Shown: piece after piece, positions 56,403-64,000 of the stretch
How positions within the stretch are numbered: position 1 is the first letter of the stretch
Layout of the letters: each line of letters starts with the position of its first letter
Source: Billgrantia azerbaijanica
GTDB taxonomy: Bacteria > Pseudomonadota > Gammaproteobacteria > Pseudomonadales > Halomonadaceae
DNA length: 64,000 nt
Direction: 5' to 3'
Assembly (NCBI GenBank): GCA_004551485.1
Contig: SBLD01000003.1
Coordinates: 1 to 64,000 of the forward strand
Program-made: the position numbers and the translations under genes
Notes under the pieces: model-generated
The model's input: the letters and a program-made list of their open reading frames with translations, nothing else
Database searches by the model: none
Told to the model about the DNA's origin: nothing

Positions 56403-56923
56403 AACGGCGACTGTTACTGCTTTTCCCCTTGCTGGTTTTCCTGGGACTGGGTTTCTTTCTCTACCGCGGCCTGGCCATGGATCCCAGTGCCCGCGATTCG
56501 GCACTGCTAGCCCAGCAGTTTCCTGCCTTTTCTCTTTCGACACTGAAGGATCCCGGTGCCCGGGTCGATGAGTCGCTGTTGCACGGGCAGGTCACGCTGG
56601 TCAATGTCTGGGCCGAGTGGTGCCCGACCTGCAAGGAGGAAATGCCCCAGCTGCTGACACTCGCCGAGCGCGGCGTGCGCTTGGTCGGCATCAACTACAA
56701 GGACACCCGCGTCAAGGGGCGGGAGTTTCTCGACGAGTTCGGCGACCCCTTCGAAGTCAATATCTTCGATCCGGATGGCGATCTGGGGTTCGAGCTCGGC
56801 GTCTACGGTGTGCCGGAGAGCTTCCTGGTCGATGCCGAGGGCATCATTCGCTATAAGCACACGGGCTATATCACTCCCGAGGATGTCGAACGTGTCGTGC
56901 AGGAGGTGGGCAAATGGCGCTGA
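56399..56923 (+). CDS. ccmG: CcmG/DsbE thiol-disulfide protein
   Basis: A 174-residue membrane-anchored thioredoxin. The active site is WCPTC (Cys75, Cys78), with the acidic GVYGVPESFLVD loop typical of CcmG. It reduces apocytochrome cysteines for haem attachment, using CcdA electrons. It overlaps both ccmF and ccmH. Confidence 0.93.
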   Translation: MKRRLLLLFPLLVFLGLGFFLYRGLAMDPSARDSALLAQQFPAFSLSTLKDPGARVDESLLHGQVTLVNVWAEWCPTCKEEMPQLLTLAERGVRLVGINYKDTRVKGREFLDEFGDPFEVNIFDPDGDLGFELGVYGVPESFLVDAEGIIRYKHTGYITPEDVERVVQEVGKWR

Positions 56924-57390
56924 TGACCCGGGTCGGCCTGCTGTTGCTCTTGTTGATAACGTCGGTCCCTGTGCTGGCGGATTCGGCTATCGAGGTGCGT
57001 GACTTCGAGAGGCCAGTAATGGCCGAACGCTATCGTGATCTTACTGCCTCATTGCGCTGCCCCAAATGCGATGCCCAGGCCATCGATAGCTCCAACTCTC
57101 CGGTGGCTGCCGACATGCGCGAACGCGTTGCAGATTTGTTACGCGAAGGGCGATCCGATAAAGAAATCCTCGATTACATGGTCGCACGCTTCGGCGAATT
57201 CGTGCTTTATAACCCGCGACTCGACGAGCGTACCTGGCTGCTATGGGGATTGCCGTTCGTGCTGGTGATGATCGGGGCGTTTATCGTGGCGGTCTTCGTC
57301 CGCAAACGAAAGCATGCCCAGGTTCGAGCGCTCAGCGCCGAGGAGCGCGAGTACCTCAATGCCCTGTTTAACCGCGAGGGGAGCGAATGA
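56914..57390 (+). CDS. ccmH: Cytochrome c maturation protein CcmH
   Basis: A 158-residue secreted, membrane-anchored protein. The redox motif LRCPKC (Cys49, Cys52) and the RFGEFVLYNPRL segment identify CcmH. The C-terminal helix anchors it. It is the short form without a TPR part; the TPR part is the separate CcmI next. Confidence 0.93.
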   Translation: MALMTRVGLLLLLLITSVPVLADSAIEVRDFERPVMAERYRDLTASLRCPKCDAQAIDSSNSPVAADMRERVADLLREGRSDKEILDYMVARFGEFVLYNPRLDERTWLLWGLPFVLVMIGAFIVAVFVRKRKHAQVRALSAEEREYLNALFNREGSE

Positions 57391-58634
57391 ATCTGCTCTG
57401 GTTGGGCATCGCCCTGTTACTGTTGCCTGCCCTGTGGCTCGTGATCCTGCCGCTGAGACGGACCCGCCCGCTGCACGATGCTCAGCAGGCCTTCGAAACC
57501 AAGCAGCGCACCGATGCCCAGAACGTGGCGGTCTATCGTCAGCGCCTGGCCTCGCTGGAAACGGCCCATGCACGCGGCGAGCTCGACACCGCACGAGTCG
57601 AGGAGGGTCGGCTGGAGCTCGAACGCAGCCTGCTCGAGGATACCCAGGTACGCCGACGCACACCGCTCAAATCCCCCCAGGCCGGACGGTTGTTGGTGCC
57701 GCTGGTGATGGTGGCGTTGGTGGTGGCCAGTCTGCTCTGGTATCAACGGGAAGGCGCCGAGGGCGATCTGGCACTGTATGCCGTGCATCAGGAGGTGCGC
57801 AACTCGCCTGACGGCTCGCTGGCGATGCTGATCGAGCGGCTCGAGGAGCAGGCCAAGCGACAGCCGGACAATCCCAAGGTGTGGATGTCGCTGTTTCCGC
57901 TGTACCGGGACAGCAATCGGGGACGTGATGCCATCGCCGCGCTCGAGCGCCTGATCGAGCTGGAGGGTCGACAGCCTTCCCTGCTGGCGCAATTGGCACA
58001 GATCCAATTCTTCGTCGCCAACCGCTCGCTGACCGACGAGGTCCAGGCACTGGTCGACGAAACCCTCGGTCAGGATCCACGCCAGCCCACTGTGCTCGGC
58101 ATGCTGGGCATCCATGCCTTCGATCGCGCCCGCTATGAAGAGGCTATCGATTACTGGCGACGCGCGATCGCCGGCTTCGACGACCCCGGCTCGGCGGAAG
58201 CGCTGCGGGAGGGCATTGCCGTGGCACAACAGCGCCTGGACGCCTCGTCCGACCAGGTCGATGCCCATCAGGCCGCGCAGGACGGCGCGTCGCTCGCGGT
58301 CAGGGTCGGCCTCGCCGAATCGCTCCGCGAGCGGGCCGCGCCGGGCGACACGGTGTTCGTCATCGCCCGCGACGTGGCCGGTGAATTGCCGCCACTGGCG
58401 GTGGAGCGGGTCACGGTTAGCGACCTGCCACTCGAGGTGACCTTGGGCGACAACGATGCCATGACACCCCGGGCGCGACTCTCCCAAGTCAATGAGGTGC
58501 GCCTGACGGTGCGCGTCTCCGCATCGGGCGAAGCCACCCCGCAGCCAGGCGATCTTGTCGGCGAGGCGGGACCGGTGACACTCGGCGAGTCGGACTCGCC
58601 GGTCGAAATTTACATCGATCGCATCGTTGAGTAG
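57387..58634 (+). CDS. ccmI: Cytochrome c maturation protein CcmI
   Basis: A 415-residue protein: two N-terminal helices with a leucine-rich loop, then TPR repeats (about 140-275) that hold apocytochrome c, and a C-terminal domain with VAQQRLDASSDQ and a beta-rich part. The stretch RLEEQAKRQPDNPKVWMSL is typical. It overlaps ccmH by ATGA, so ccmF-G-H-I is one unit. Confidence 0.9.
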   Translation: MNLLWLGIALLLLPALWLVILPLRRTRPLHDAQQAFETKQRTDAQNVAVYRQRLASLETAHARGELDTARVEEGRLELERSLLEDTQVRRRTPLKSPQAGRLLVPLVMVALVVASLLWYQREGAEGDLALYAVHQEVRNSPDGSLAMLIERLEEQAKRQPDNPKVWMSLFPLYRDSNRGRDAIAALERLIELEGRQPSLLAQLAQIQFFVANRSLTDEVQALVDETLGQDPRQPTVLGMLGIHAFDRARYEEAIDYWRRAIAGFDDPGSAEALREGIAVAQQRLDASSDQVDAHQAAQDGASLAVRVGLAESLRERAAPGDTVFVIARDVAGELPPLAVERVTVSDLPLEVTLGDNDAMTPRARLSQVNEVRLTVRVSASGEATPQPGDLVGEAGPVTLGESDSPVEIYIDRIVE

Positions 58635-58698
58635 CCAGGCTGATCGTAAACACAGTCTCGGCAACGCGACTTGGCTGTCAGAGCATTAAGGAAGAACC

Positions 58699-59511
58699 AT
58701 GCTGCAATACCCTCAGATTGATCCCGTGGCCATTTCCCTTGGTCCCGTGCAGATTCACTGGTATGGCCTGATGTACGTGGTCGGGCTGGTCGCCGCCTGG
58801 TGGCTGGGGCGTCGTCGTGCCCACCGCCTGGGCCTGAGCCACGATGATATCGGCGATCTGATTTTTTACGGTGCCGTGGGGGTCATCTTGGGTGGCCGCC
58901 TGGGCTATGCGCTGTTCTACGGGGTCGACCAGTTGCTGGCTAACCCCTTGTGGCTCTTCAGGGTCTGGGACGGGGGCATGAGCTTCCATGGCGGGTTGGC
59001 CGGTGTGCTCATCGCCGCGCTGCTGTTTGCCCGCAAGCACCGTCTGGCCTTCTTTCAGCTGACCGATTTCATCGCCCCGTTGGTGCCGATCGGCCTGGGC
59101 GCCGGGCGCCTCGGCAACTTCATCAATCACGAGTTGCCAGGACGTATCAGTGACGTTCCCTGGGCCATGGTCTTCCCCCCCATGATGGGGCTGGGGCCGG
59201 AGCCGCGGCACCCTTCAGCGCTTTATGAGTTCGCCCTGGAAGGCGTGGTGCTGTTTGCCGTGCTGTGGTGGCTGTCGCGCCGACCGCGCCAGCGAGGCCT
59301 CATCTCCGGGCTGTTCCTGGTGCTGTATGGCGCCTTCCGCTTCACCGTGGAGTTCGTGCGCCTGCCCGACCCCCACCTGGGGTTCGTCGCCTTTGGCTGG
59401 CTGACCATGGGGCAGCTATTGACCCTGCCGATGCTCATCGCGGGCCTGGCCCTGGTCGTCTGGTCGAGGCGTCAGCCGGTGGATAGGGCGAAAACGGCGG
59501 TGGCCTCATGA
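58699..59511 (+). CDS. lgt: Prolipoprotein diacylglyceryl transferase
   Basis: A 270-residue seven-helix enzyme. The signature [14 protein letters not shown] (Lgt motif) and [17 protein letters not shown] with [10 protein letters not shown] are clear. It makes the first step of lipoprotein maturation. With lspA and lnt earlier in the island, the full pathway is present. It overlaps the DsbD-alpha-like gene by ATGA. Confidence 0.94.
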   Translation: MLQYPQIDPVAISLGPVQIHWYGLMYVVGLVAAWWLGRRRAHRLGLSHDDIGDLIFYGAVGVILGGRLGYALFYGVDQLLANPLWLFRVWDGGMSFHGGLAGVLIAALLFARKHRLAFFQLTDFIAPLVPIGLGAGRLGNFINHELPGRISDVPWAMVFPPMMGLGPEPRHPSALYEFALEGVVLFAVLWWLSRRPRQRGLISGLFLVLYGAFRFTVEFVRLPDPHLGFVAFGWLTMGQLLTLPMLIAGLALVVWSRRQPVDRAKTAVAS

Positions 59512-60047
59512 ACCCGGCCTTCGCCTTTCTGCTAGTGCTGCTGTTCGTCGCCACACCCATAGCGGCCCGCGGGGAGTTTCCCGTGGGCGGTGACCAGAGC
59601 CATCCCTTCAGCGACCCGGTTCAACGGAAATTCCTGCCGGCTCAAGAAGCCTTCCAGGCCAGCGCCTGGCGAGACGACGAACGGCTCTATGTTGGCTTCA
59701 TCATCGCCGAGGACTATTACCTCCACCGCCATCGGTTTGCACTGGAAAGTCGCTCTCTGGGCGTCAGTTTCGGTGAGCTGGCCTTGCCACCCGGCGAACC
59801 CATGGTGCATGCGTCTCTGGGGGAGATTTACGTGTTCCATGACCAGGTGGTAGTCAGTGCGCCCATCGAGGCAAGCGACGCCGCTGCCGAGCCGATGGCC
59901 ATCACGGTGACCTTTCAGGGTTGTTCCGACCGGGGACTCTGCTATCCGCCCGAACAGATCGAGCTCGACGCGCTGTACGGTTCGCCTCCGGCAGCCTTCG
60001 ATTCTCCCCCTCGTGATACTGGGGATAGCGAAGAAGGAGCGCCTTGA
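59508..60047 (+). CDS. Stand-alone DsbD-alpha-like periplasmic domain
   Basis: A 179-residue secreted protein matching only the N-terminal domain of Dsb[20 protein letters not shown] and YYLHRHRF, with the redox pair [11 protein letters not shown]. The membrane and thioredoxin parts of DsbD are absent. A TauE/UreH-type membrane protein follows directly (60048) and the CcdA-like proteins lie further away; either could be its electron donor. Confidence 0.8.
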   Translation: MNPAFAFLLVLLFVATPIAARGEFPVGGDQSHPFSDPVQRKFLPAQEAFQASAWRDDERLYVGFIIAEDYYLHRHRFALESRSLGVSFGELALPPGEPMVHASLGEIYVFHDQVVVSAPIEASDAAAEPMAITVTFQGCSDRGLCYPPEQIELDALYGSPPAAFDSPPRDTGDSEEGAP

Positions 60048-60779
60048 ATGGATCCCACCGACCTGAGCCTGCCGCCGCTGGCGGCGGCCTTCGTCTTCGG
60101 CCTGCTCGGAGGGGCGCACTGCATCGGCATGTGTGGCGGCATCATGAGTGCCCTGACCTTTGCCGTGCCCCCCAGCATGCGGCAGCCGGGACGCCTGGCC
60201 GGCCTGTTGCTCGGCTACAACCTGGGTCGCATCAGCAGTTACATGATCGCCGGCGCCCTGGTAGCGCTGCTCGGTTCCGTGCTCAATCATGCCCTGGATG
60301 GTATCGCCCTGGTGCTGCGTATCCTGGCAGCCGTCATGCTAATCCTGATGGCACTGTATATCGCCAACTGGTGGAAGGGCTTGCTGCGTGTCGAAGCCCT
60401 GGGTCGCTCCCTGTGGCGGCGTATCGAACCGATTGGTCGAGGCTTGATGCCCGTCGTGAAGGTGCCCCAAGCCGTTGCGCTGGGGTCGATCTGGGGCTGG
60501 ATGCCCTGCGGGCTGATCTATTCGATGCTGGCCTGGAGCCTGGCCGTGGCCGAGCCGTGGCGCGCTGCGGCGATGATGGGGGCCTTCGGGCTCGGCACCC
60601 TGCCCGTCATCTTGGCGACCGGCGTGGCAGCGCGTCGTGTCTCGCTATGGATTCGTCATCCCGCGACCCGCACGATGGCGGCGTCGCTGATCATCGCGTT
60701 TGCCGTCTGGCAACTCTGGCATCTGCAGTCCATGACCGGCATGGACGACATGGCCAGCATGGCGCCGTCGCATCACTGA
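60048..60779 (+). CDS. UreH_2/SafE-type membrane protein with CxxC-like motifs
   Basis: A 243-residue membrane protein with six helices. It has paired cysteines in GGAHCIGMCGG (helix 1) and WMPCGLIYSML (helix 4), the same placement as in CcdA/DsbD-beta. The family is called sulfite exporter TauE/SafE or UreH_2 and is frequent near copper and cbb3-oxidase genes. It follows the DsbD-alpha-like gene without a gap, so together they could replace DsbD. Confidence 0.78.
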   Translation: MDPTDLSLPPLAAAFVFGLLGGAHCIGMCGGIMSALTFAVPPSMRQPGRLAGLLLGYNLGRISSYMIAGALVALLGSVLNHALDGIALVLRILAAVMLILMALYIANWWKGLLRVEALGRSLWRRIEPIGRGLMPVVKVPQAVALGSIWGWMPCGLIYSMLAWSLAVAEPWRAAAMMGAFGLGTLPVILATGVAARRVSLWIRHPATRTMAASLIIAFAVWQLWHLQSMTGMDDMASMAPSHH

Positions 60780-61204
60780 TGGCAACCGCACGGGCCATCC
60801 GTAACGATAGCCGGTTGTGCCGATCCCAGCGATTCGATCAGTTGCTTCAGGCTAGGGGCCTCGGAACCATCATCGTGGTCGATGCTTTCCAGCCATCGCG
60901 CTATCGCCTGGAGTTCATGGATCCGCGAGCGAATGTATGGCCGTTGTTCAACCAGGGGAGCGTACGTATCGCTAAGCAGAGGGCTGCCTTGGTCCGCCCA
61001 GGTCAATATCTTCTTGATGTCTGGGAGACCGACTCCCAACGAGCGAAGGCAATTAATGAGACGCAGGCGACCCAGTGCCTCCTCGTCATAGAGTTGATAG
61101 CCGTTGCGCGGGTCCCGTTGCGGTCGTAACAACCCCTCACGGGTGTAGTGGCGTACCGTTTCCGCAGTGACCCCACCAGCCCGAGCCAGTTCAGTGACTC
61201 GCAT
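60773..61204 (-). CDS. MerR-family regulator
   Basis: A 143-residue regulator: helix-turn-helix RVTELARAGGVTAETVRHYT and a long coiled segment. The metal loop Cys are at the end, PCGCHQ (Cys139, Cys141), and one Cys lies at 52. The metal is not clear from this set. It ends inside the convergent UreH-like gene. It may act on the promoter at 61331. Confidence 0.82.
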   Translation of the reverse strand: MRVTELARAGGVTAETVRHYTREGLLRPQRDPRNGYQLYDEEALGRLRLINCLRSLGVGLPDIKKILTWADQGSPLLSDTYAPLVEQRPYIRSRIHELQAIARWLESIDHDDGSEAPSLKQLIESLGSAQPAIVTDGPCGCHQ

Positions 61205-61330
61205 TGCCTTTTCCTCACCTACTCATTTGCAGTCAGCCTACAACCGTGCGGCCGCCCAAAGGTCAAGGCCTGGTTATAGCGCTCAATGGGTGGCCGCCCG
61301 CATGACGCGAGGACGCCAAAAAATAAGGGC

Positions 61331-61361
61331 TTGACCTTGAAGTGGGCTTCAAGGATACCTT
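61331..61361 (+). promoter_or_regulatory. MerR-type promoter of the Met-rich/SCO gene cluster
   Basis: TTGACC (61331-61336), a 19-bp spacer and TACCTT (61356-61361). The spacer dyad CTTGAAG-TGGG-CTTCAAG is of the same kind as at 48744. It is divergent from the MerR gene at 60773 and drives the genes from 61462. Confidence 0.75.
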
Positions 61362-61461
61362 TCCAGCAAGCAGCGCCACTGCCGGGTAAAAATCGAAGCC
61401 AGGCCGTCCATCAGCCTTGCTGGTGGAAAGGTGATTCCCAGGAAGATAGAGGAGAAGTGTC

Positions 61462-61716
61462 ATGCGGAAACGTCACACGGCGATCTTGACTGCCGCCATC
61501 ATCGTCGCCAGCGGCTTCGGTGCCGGCTCGCTTCTTGCGCAGGAAGAGAATCAGCAGGCGCCAATGGAGGGCAAGGGCATGCAGGGCGACATGATGCAGG
61601 AGGGCGGCATGCACGACATGATGGGAATGATGAGTGAAATGAATACCATGATGAAAAACTGCAATTCCATGATGGAAAGCATGCAACAGGGTCATGAGGG
61701 CGATAGCAACGCCTGA
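61462..61716 (+). CDS. Small Met-rich secreted protein
   Basis: An 84-residue secreted protein: signal peptide to SLLAQE, then a Met-rich tract (MQGDMMQEGGMHDMMGMMSE) with about one Met in four residues, one His and one Cys. This composition is that of Cu(I)/Ag(I)-binding periplasmic peptides. It is the first gene after a MerR-type promoter. Confidence 0.75.
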   Translation: MRKRHTAILTAAIIVASGFGAGSLLAQEENQQAPMEGKGMQGDMMQEGGMHDMMGMMSEMNTMMKNCNSMMESMQQGHEGDSNA

Positions 61717-61791
61717 AGTGACATTGGCCGGGGCTGCTTCGCATAGGAGCGGCCTCTGCTAGGATTGGGTGACGCGAGGGGAGGACGGTAC

Positions 61792-62487
61792 GTGAAAAAA
61801 GAGCTCTATACACCACTACTTGTCTTAGCATTGATGACCAGTTCTCCTTCCTTTTCCCATTCCCTTGAAGATGCCGAGGCAGAGCTGCAAGAGCGGGAAC
61901 GCTACGCCCAATTCGTCGACCAGCCAGCGCCGGCATTTTCGTTGACTGATACAGACGGTAATACCGTGTCGTCTTCCGACCTGGAAGAAAGCGTCGTGGT
62001 GCTCAATTTCATCTACTCGCGCTGTCAGGAAGCCTGCCCGGTGCATATGAACCTGATTGCCGAGGTGCAGGAGCGAGTCAACGATACCGGCCTACGAGAT
62101 GATGTTGAATTTATCACCATCGCTACCGACAGCGAGGATTTTTCCGGCACGCACAACAACATGCGGGCCTACGGTGAAAATTTCGATCTGGACCCCGCCA
62201 ACTGGCGTTTTCTCTATCGGGCCGAAAATGAGCCTGCTGATACCACCCGCCAGGTCGCGGAGGCCTATGGCCTTCGATTCGATGATGTGGCCGAGGGCGT
62301 CCAGGCGCATGGCGTCGTGACTCATGTCATCGACCAAACAGGACGGATGCGGGCCCGCTTTCATGGGCTCAAATTCGATCCGGAGCACTTAGTTTCCTAT
62401 GTAAAGGTGTTGGCAGAAGGACCAGAGGAATTATCCACCGGTGTGTGGGATCGTATTCGCCATACTGTCGTCAATACCTTCAATTAA
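61792..62487 (+). CDS. SCO1/SenC-like copper protein (second)
   Basis: A 231-residue secreted thioredoxin-fold protein: CQEAC (Cys78, Cys82) and a His near 178 (VTHVID) form the SCO copper site. It lacks a lipobox, unlike the SCO at 41198. The GTG start follows GGGGAGGACGG. It is likely co-transcribed with the Met-rich gene. Confidence 0.8.
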   Translation: MKKELYTPLLVLALMTSSPSFSHSLEDAEAELQERERYAQFVDQPAPAFSLTDTDGNTVSSSDLEESVVVLNFIYSRCQEACPVHMNLIAEVQERVNDTGLRDDVEFITIATDSEDFSGTHNNMRAYGENFDLDPANWRFLYRAENEPADTTRQVAEAYGLRFDDVAEGVQAHGVVTHVIDQTGRMRARFHGLKFDPEHLVSYVKVLAEGPEELSTGVWDRIRHTVVNTFN

Positions 62488-62549
62488 TACTGTGAGATAT
62501 AGCGATCTTGCTATCAACTGTTCTCGCGAGCTCAATGGAGATTCAGCGT

Positions 62550-62990
62550 ATGAAACACCTGAAAACATTCACCCTGGCTGCGCTGCTGTCCTTTCCCTTA
62601 TCGGGACTGGCAGCCGAGACGTCGGCAATCCTCTACAAGAACCCCAACTGTGGCTGTTGCGCCGAATATGCCAAGTATCTCGAACGAAACGGGTTCGAAG
62701 TGGAGACAATCGATACTCACGATCTCGCTAAGATGAAAGCCGAACACGATGTTTCCGAGAAACTGCAGGGTTGCCATACCACGCTCATCGACAACTATGT
62801 CTTCGAGGGCCACGTACCCGTGGAAAGCGTCACCCAGGTACTCGAAGAGAAACCTTTCATCAAAGGCCTGAGCGTACCCGGCATGCCACTTGGCTCACCG
62901 GGGATGTCGGGCGAGAAACAGGGCCCACTGGAGGTCTACACCCTGGCCTTTCAGCCGACCGATACCCCTGAAGTTTACGCCACCCACTGA
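62550..62990 (+). CDS. DUF411 metal-binding protein
   Basis: A 146-residue secreted protein: signal peptide, then LYKNPNCGCCAEYAKYLE, the DUF411 motif, with further Cys in KLQGCHTTLID and a C-terminal GMPLGSPGM segment. DUF411 proteins (CopG-like) bind copper. GGAG lies nine bases before the start. Confidence 0.87.
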   Translation: MKHLKTFTLAALLSFPLSGLAAETSAILYKNPNCGCCAEYAKYLERNGFEVETIDTHDLAKMKAEHDVSEKLQGCHTTLIDNYVFEGHVPVESVTQVLEEKPFIKGLSVPGMPLGSPGMSGEKQGPLEVYTLAFQPTDTPEVYATH

Positions 62991-63005
62991 AGGTGAGCCT
63001 TGGTC

Positions 63006-63569
63006 ATGAGACAACTGATCAGAACCAGTTGGGTAGCGGTGGCATTGTGGGGAATGATCACCTCTTCGGCCGTCGCCGAACCACCCGAACGTGTGGGGCC
63101 GAATGGGTTTCTTCTCTGGGAAAGCCCACGCGAGGTGTCGGAAATCAGCTTCGAGGCTGGCGACGGTACCCCGCTGACGCTGACTACCTTTGGAGGAAAG
63201 CTGATCCTGCTCAACATCTGGGCGACCTGGTGTGGCCCTTGCCGCGAGGAGATGCCCACCCTGGATGCCCTCCAGGCTAAATTGGGTGGTACGGATTTCG
63301 AGGTCGTCGCGCTCTCGATAGACCGCAAGGGCATCGAAGTCGTCAACGAATTCTATCAGGAGGTGGGGATCGAGCATCTCGCTCCCTACGTCGATCCAAC
63401 CGGCATGGCCAGCGCGAACCTGGGTGCCGTGGGTATTCCCACGACGCTTCTGCTCGACCGCCAGGGCAGAGAGATCGGACGCCTGGTCGGGGAGGCCGAG
63501 TGGGATACCCCTGAAATGATCAACTTTCTTGCCGAAACCATAGAAACCACCCAGGAGGACGCGCCATGA
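63006..63569 (+). CDS. TlpA/ResA-like thioredoxin protein
   Basis: A 187-residue secreted thioredoxin with WCGPC (Cys76, Cys79) and the cis-Pro GIPTTLLLDRQGRE. It reduces periplasmic disulfides or copper-site cysteines of SCO/oxidase proteins. The TTG at 63000 is in frame too; the ATG at 63006 has AAGGTGAG at nine bases. It overlaps the next gene by ATGA. Confidence 0.88.
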   Translation: MRQLIRTSWVAVALWGMITSSAVAEPPERVGPNGFLLWESPREVSEISFEAGDGTPLTLTTFGGKLILLNIWATWCGPCREEMPTLDALQAKLGGTDFEVVALSIDRKGIEVVNEFYQEVGIEHLAPYVDPTGMASANLGAVGIPTTLLLDRQGREIGRLVGEAEWDTPEMINFLAETIETTQEDAP

Positions 63570-63949
63570 GTTGCTGTGACGACAAGCCCCAAAAGAGTCA
63601 AGAGAAAGCCGGACTGAAAGGCCTGGTAACAGGCCCACGCCGCTGGATGCTACTGGGCGCTGTGGCGGTGGCTGGTGGCCTTGCCATGGGCTGGGATCAG
63701 TTGGTCCTGCTTGGGCTCGCGCCTCTCCTGGTGAGCCTCTTGCCTTGTCTCGTCATGTGCGGATTAGGACTGTGCATGATGAAATGCAAGGACAAGACAG
63801 GCAAATCAACTGACCAGAGTGAAGCCACCGACGTGCAAGCCGGGGTGGAAGCCTCTACCGCGGTATCTACAGGGAAAGCGCCCACCACTCGCCAGGCAGT
63901 GGACCACAACGCGCCGACCGAGCGACCCATATCCAAGCTCCAAGCCTAG
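63566..63949 (+). CDS. Small Cys-rich membrane protein
   Basis: A 127-residue protein: an N-terminal SCCDDK, two hydrophobic segments (LLGAVAVAGGLAMGW and LLVSLLPCLVMCGLGLCMMKC) with five Cys, and a Thr/Ala-rich tail. No named family. It overlaps the TlpA-like gene and precedes a partial gene with a CcdA-like start. Confidence 0.6.
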   Translation: MSCCDDKPQKSQEKAGLKGLVTGPRRWMLLGAVAVAGGLAMGWDQLVLLGLAPLLVSLLPCLVMCGLGLCMMKCKDKTGKSTDQSEATDVQAGVEASTAVSTGKAPTTRQAVDHNAPTERPISKLQA

Positions 63950-63966
63950 CCGCGGGATAGGGGAGG

Positions 63967-64000
63967 ATGCTGGAGCTTGCCAATATCGGCCTGGCGACGG
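63967..64000 (+). CDS. Partial gene at window end, possibly a CcdA-like protein
   Basis: An ATG with GGGGAGG upstream begins MLELANIGLAT and then the window ends. This N-terminus resembles CcdA/DsbD-beta proteins that continue into FLAGxxSFLSPC. It is only eleven residues, so the call is tentative. Confidence 0.35.
   Translation, partial: MLELANIGLAT

Overview
The window reads as a high-GC gammaproteobacterial chromosome, most likely a Halomonas-type organism. I infer this from the codon usage, the carnitine-catabolism cluster and the pyrE / crc / rph / yicC neighbourhood; I ran no database search.

Positions 1-14923 are ordinary core genome. They hold a carnitine degradation operon (cdhB-cdhA-cdhC plus an esterase) convergent with a substrate-binding protein gene (caiX-like) and an AraC/GATase1 regulator (cdhR-like). 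Next come tRNA-Arg(CCG), L-2-hydroxyglutarate dehydrogenase, a dihaem cytochrome c5-like protein, rep helicase, trmL, a YfaZ-like outer-membrane protein, pyrE, a Crc-like protein with a dead exonuclease fold, rph and yicC.

From about 14924 to the end of the window lies an integrative element. It opens with a strong hairpin after yicC, a cluster of GGGGAGTA repeats around a consensus TATAAT box, and a DUF4102-type tyrosine integrase. The last codons of the integrase are interrupted by a decayed ISL3-like element (16513-18952) that carries a fatty-acid-hydroxylase-like gene, an ArsR-rhodanese regulator and a DsrE pseudogene fused to a transposase tail. Positions 19031-26353 form the replication/recombination module: AlpA, YqaJ exonuclease, ERF annealing protein, DUF932, an HUH-type Rep next to ATAGGGA repeats, an XRE regulator, and a 605-aa primase/helicase-like protein whose P-loop appears to be lost.

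Positions 26600-64000 are the cargo: an unusually dense metal-resistance and envelope-maturation island. It includes copper proteins (cupredoxin, PCu(A)C, two SCO proteins, CtaG, CopA, a Met-rich protein, DUF411), a CDF transporter and a Pb/Cd/Zn ATPase with a PbrR/CadR-like regulator, a complete merTPFA/merR mercury operon, an ArsR-controlled transporter operon, and many thiol-redox proteins (DsbA-like, DsbG-like, CcdA twice, CcmG, TlpA-like, DsbD-alpha-like, 1-Cys peroxiredoxin). The same block also carries all three lipoprotein-processing enzymes (LspA, Lnt, Lgt), a periplasmic HtrA protease, an M23 peptidase, an L,D-transpeptidase and the haem-ligation half of the cytochrome c maturation system (CcmF-G-H-I).

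Five promoters with the 19-bp spacer typical of MerR-family activators can be read directly, and they tie the cargo into metal-responsive regulons. My working hypothesis is that the cargo is a mobile kit that lets the host keep building and folding periplasmic metalloproteins, lipoproteins and cytochromes while metals attack the envelope.
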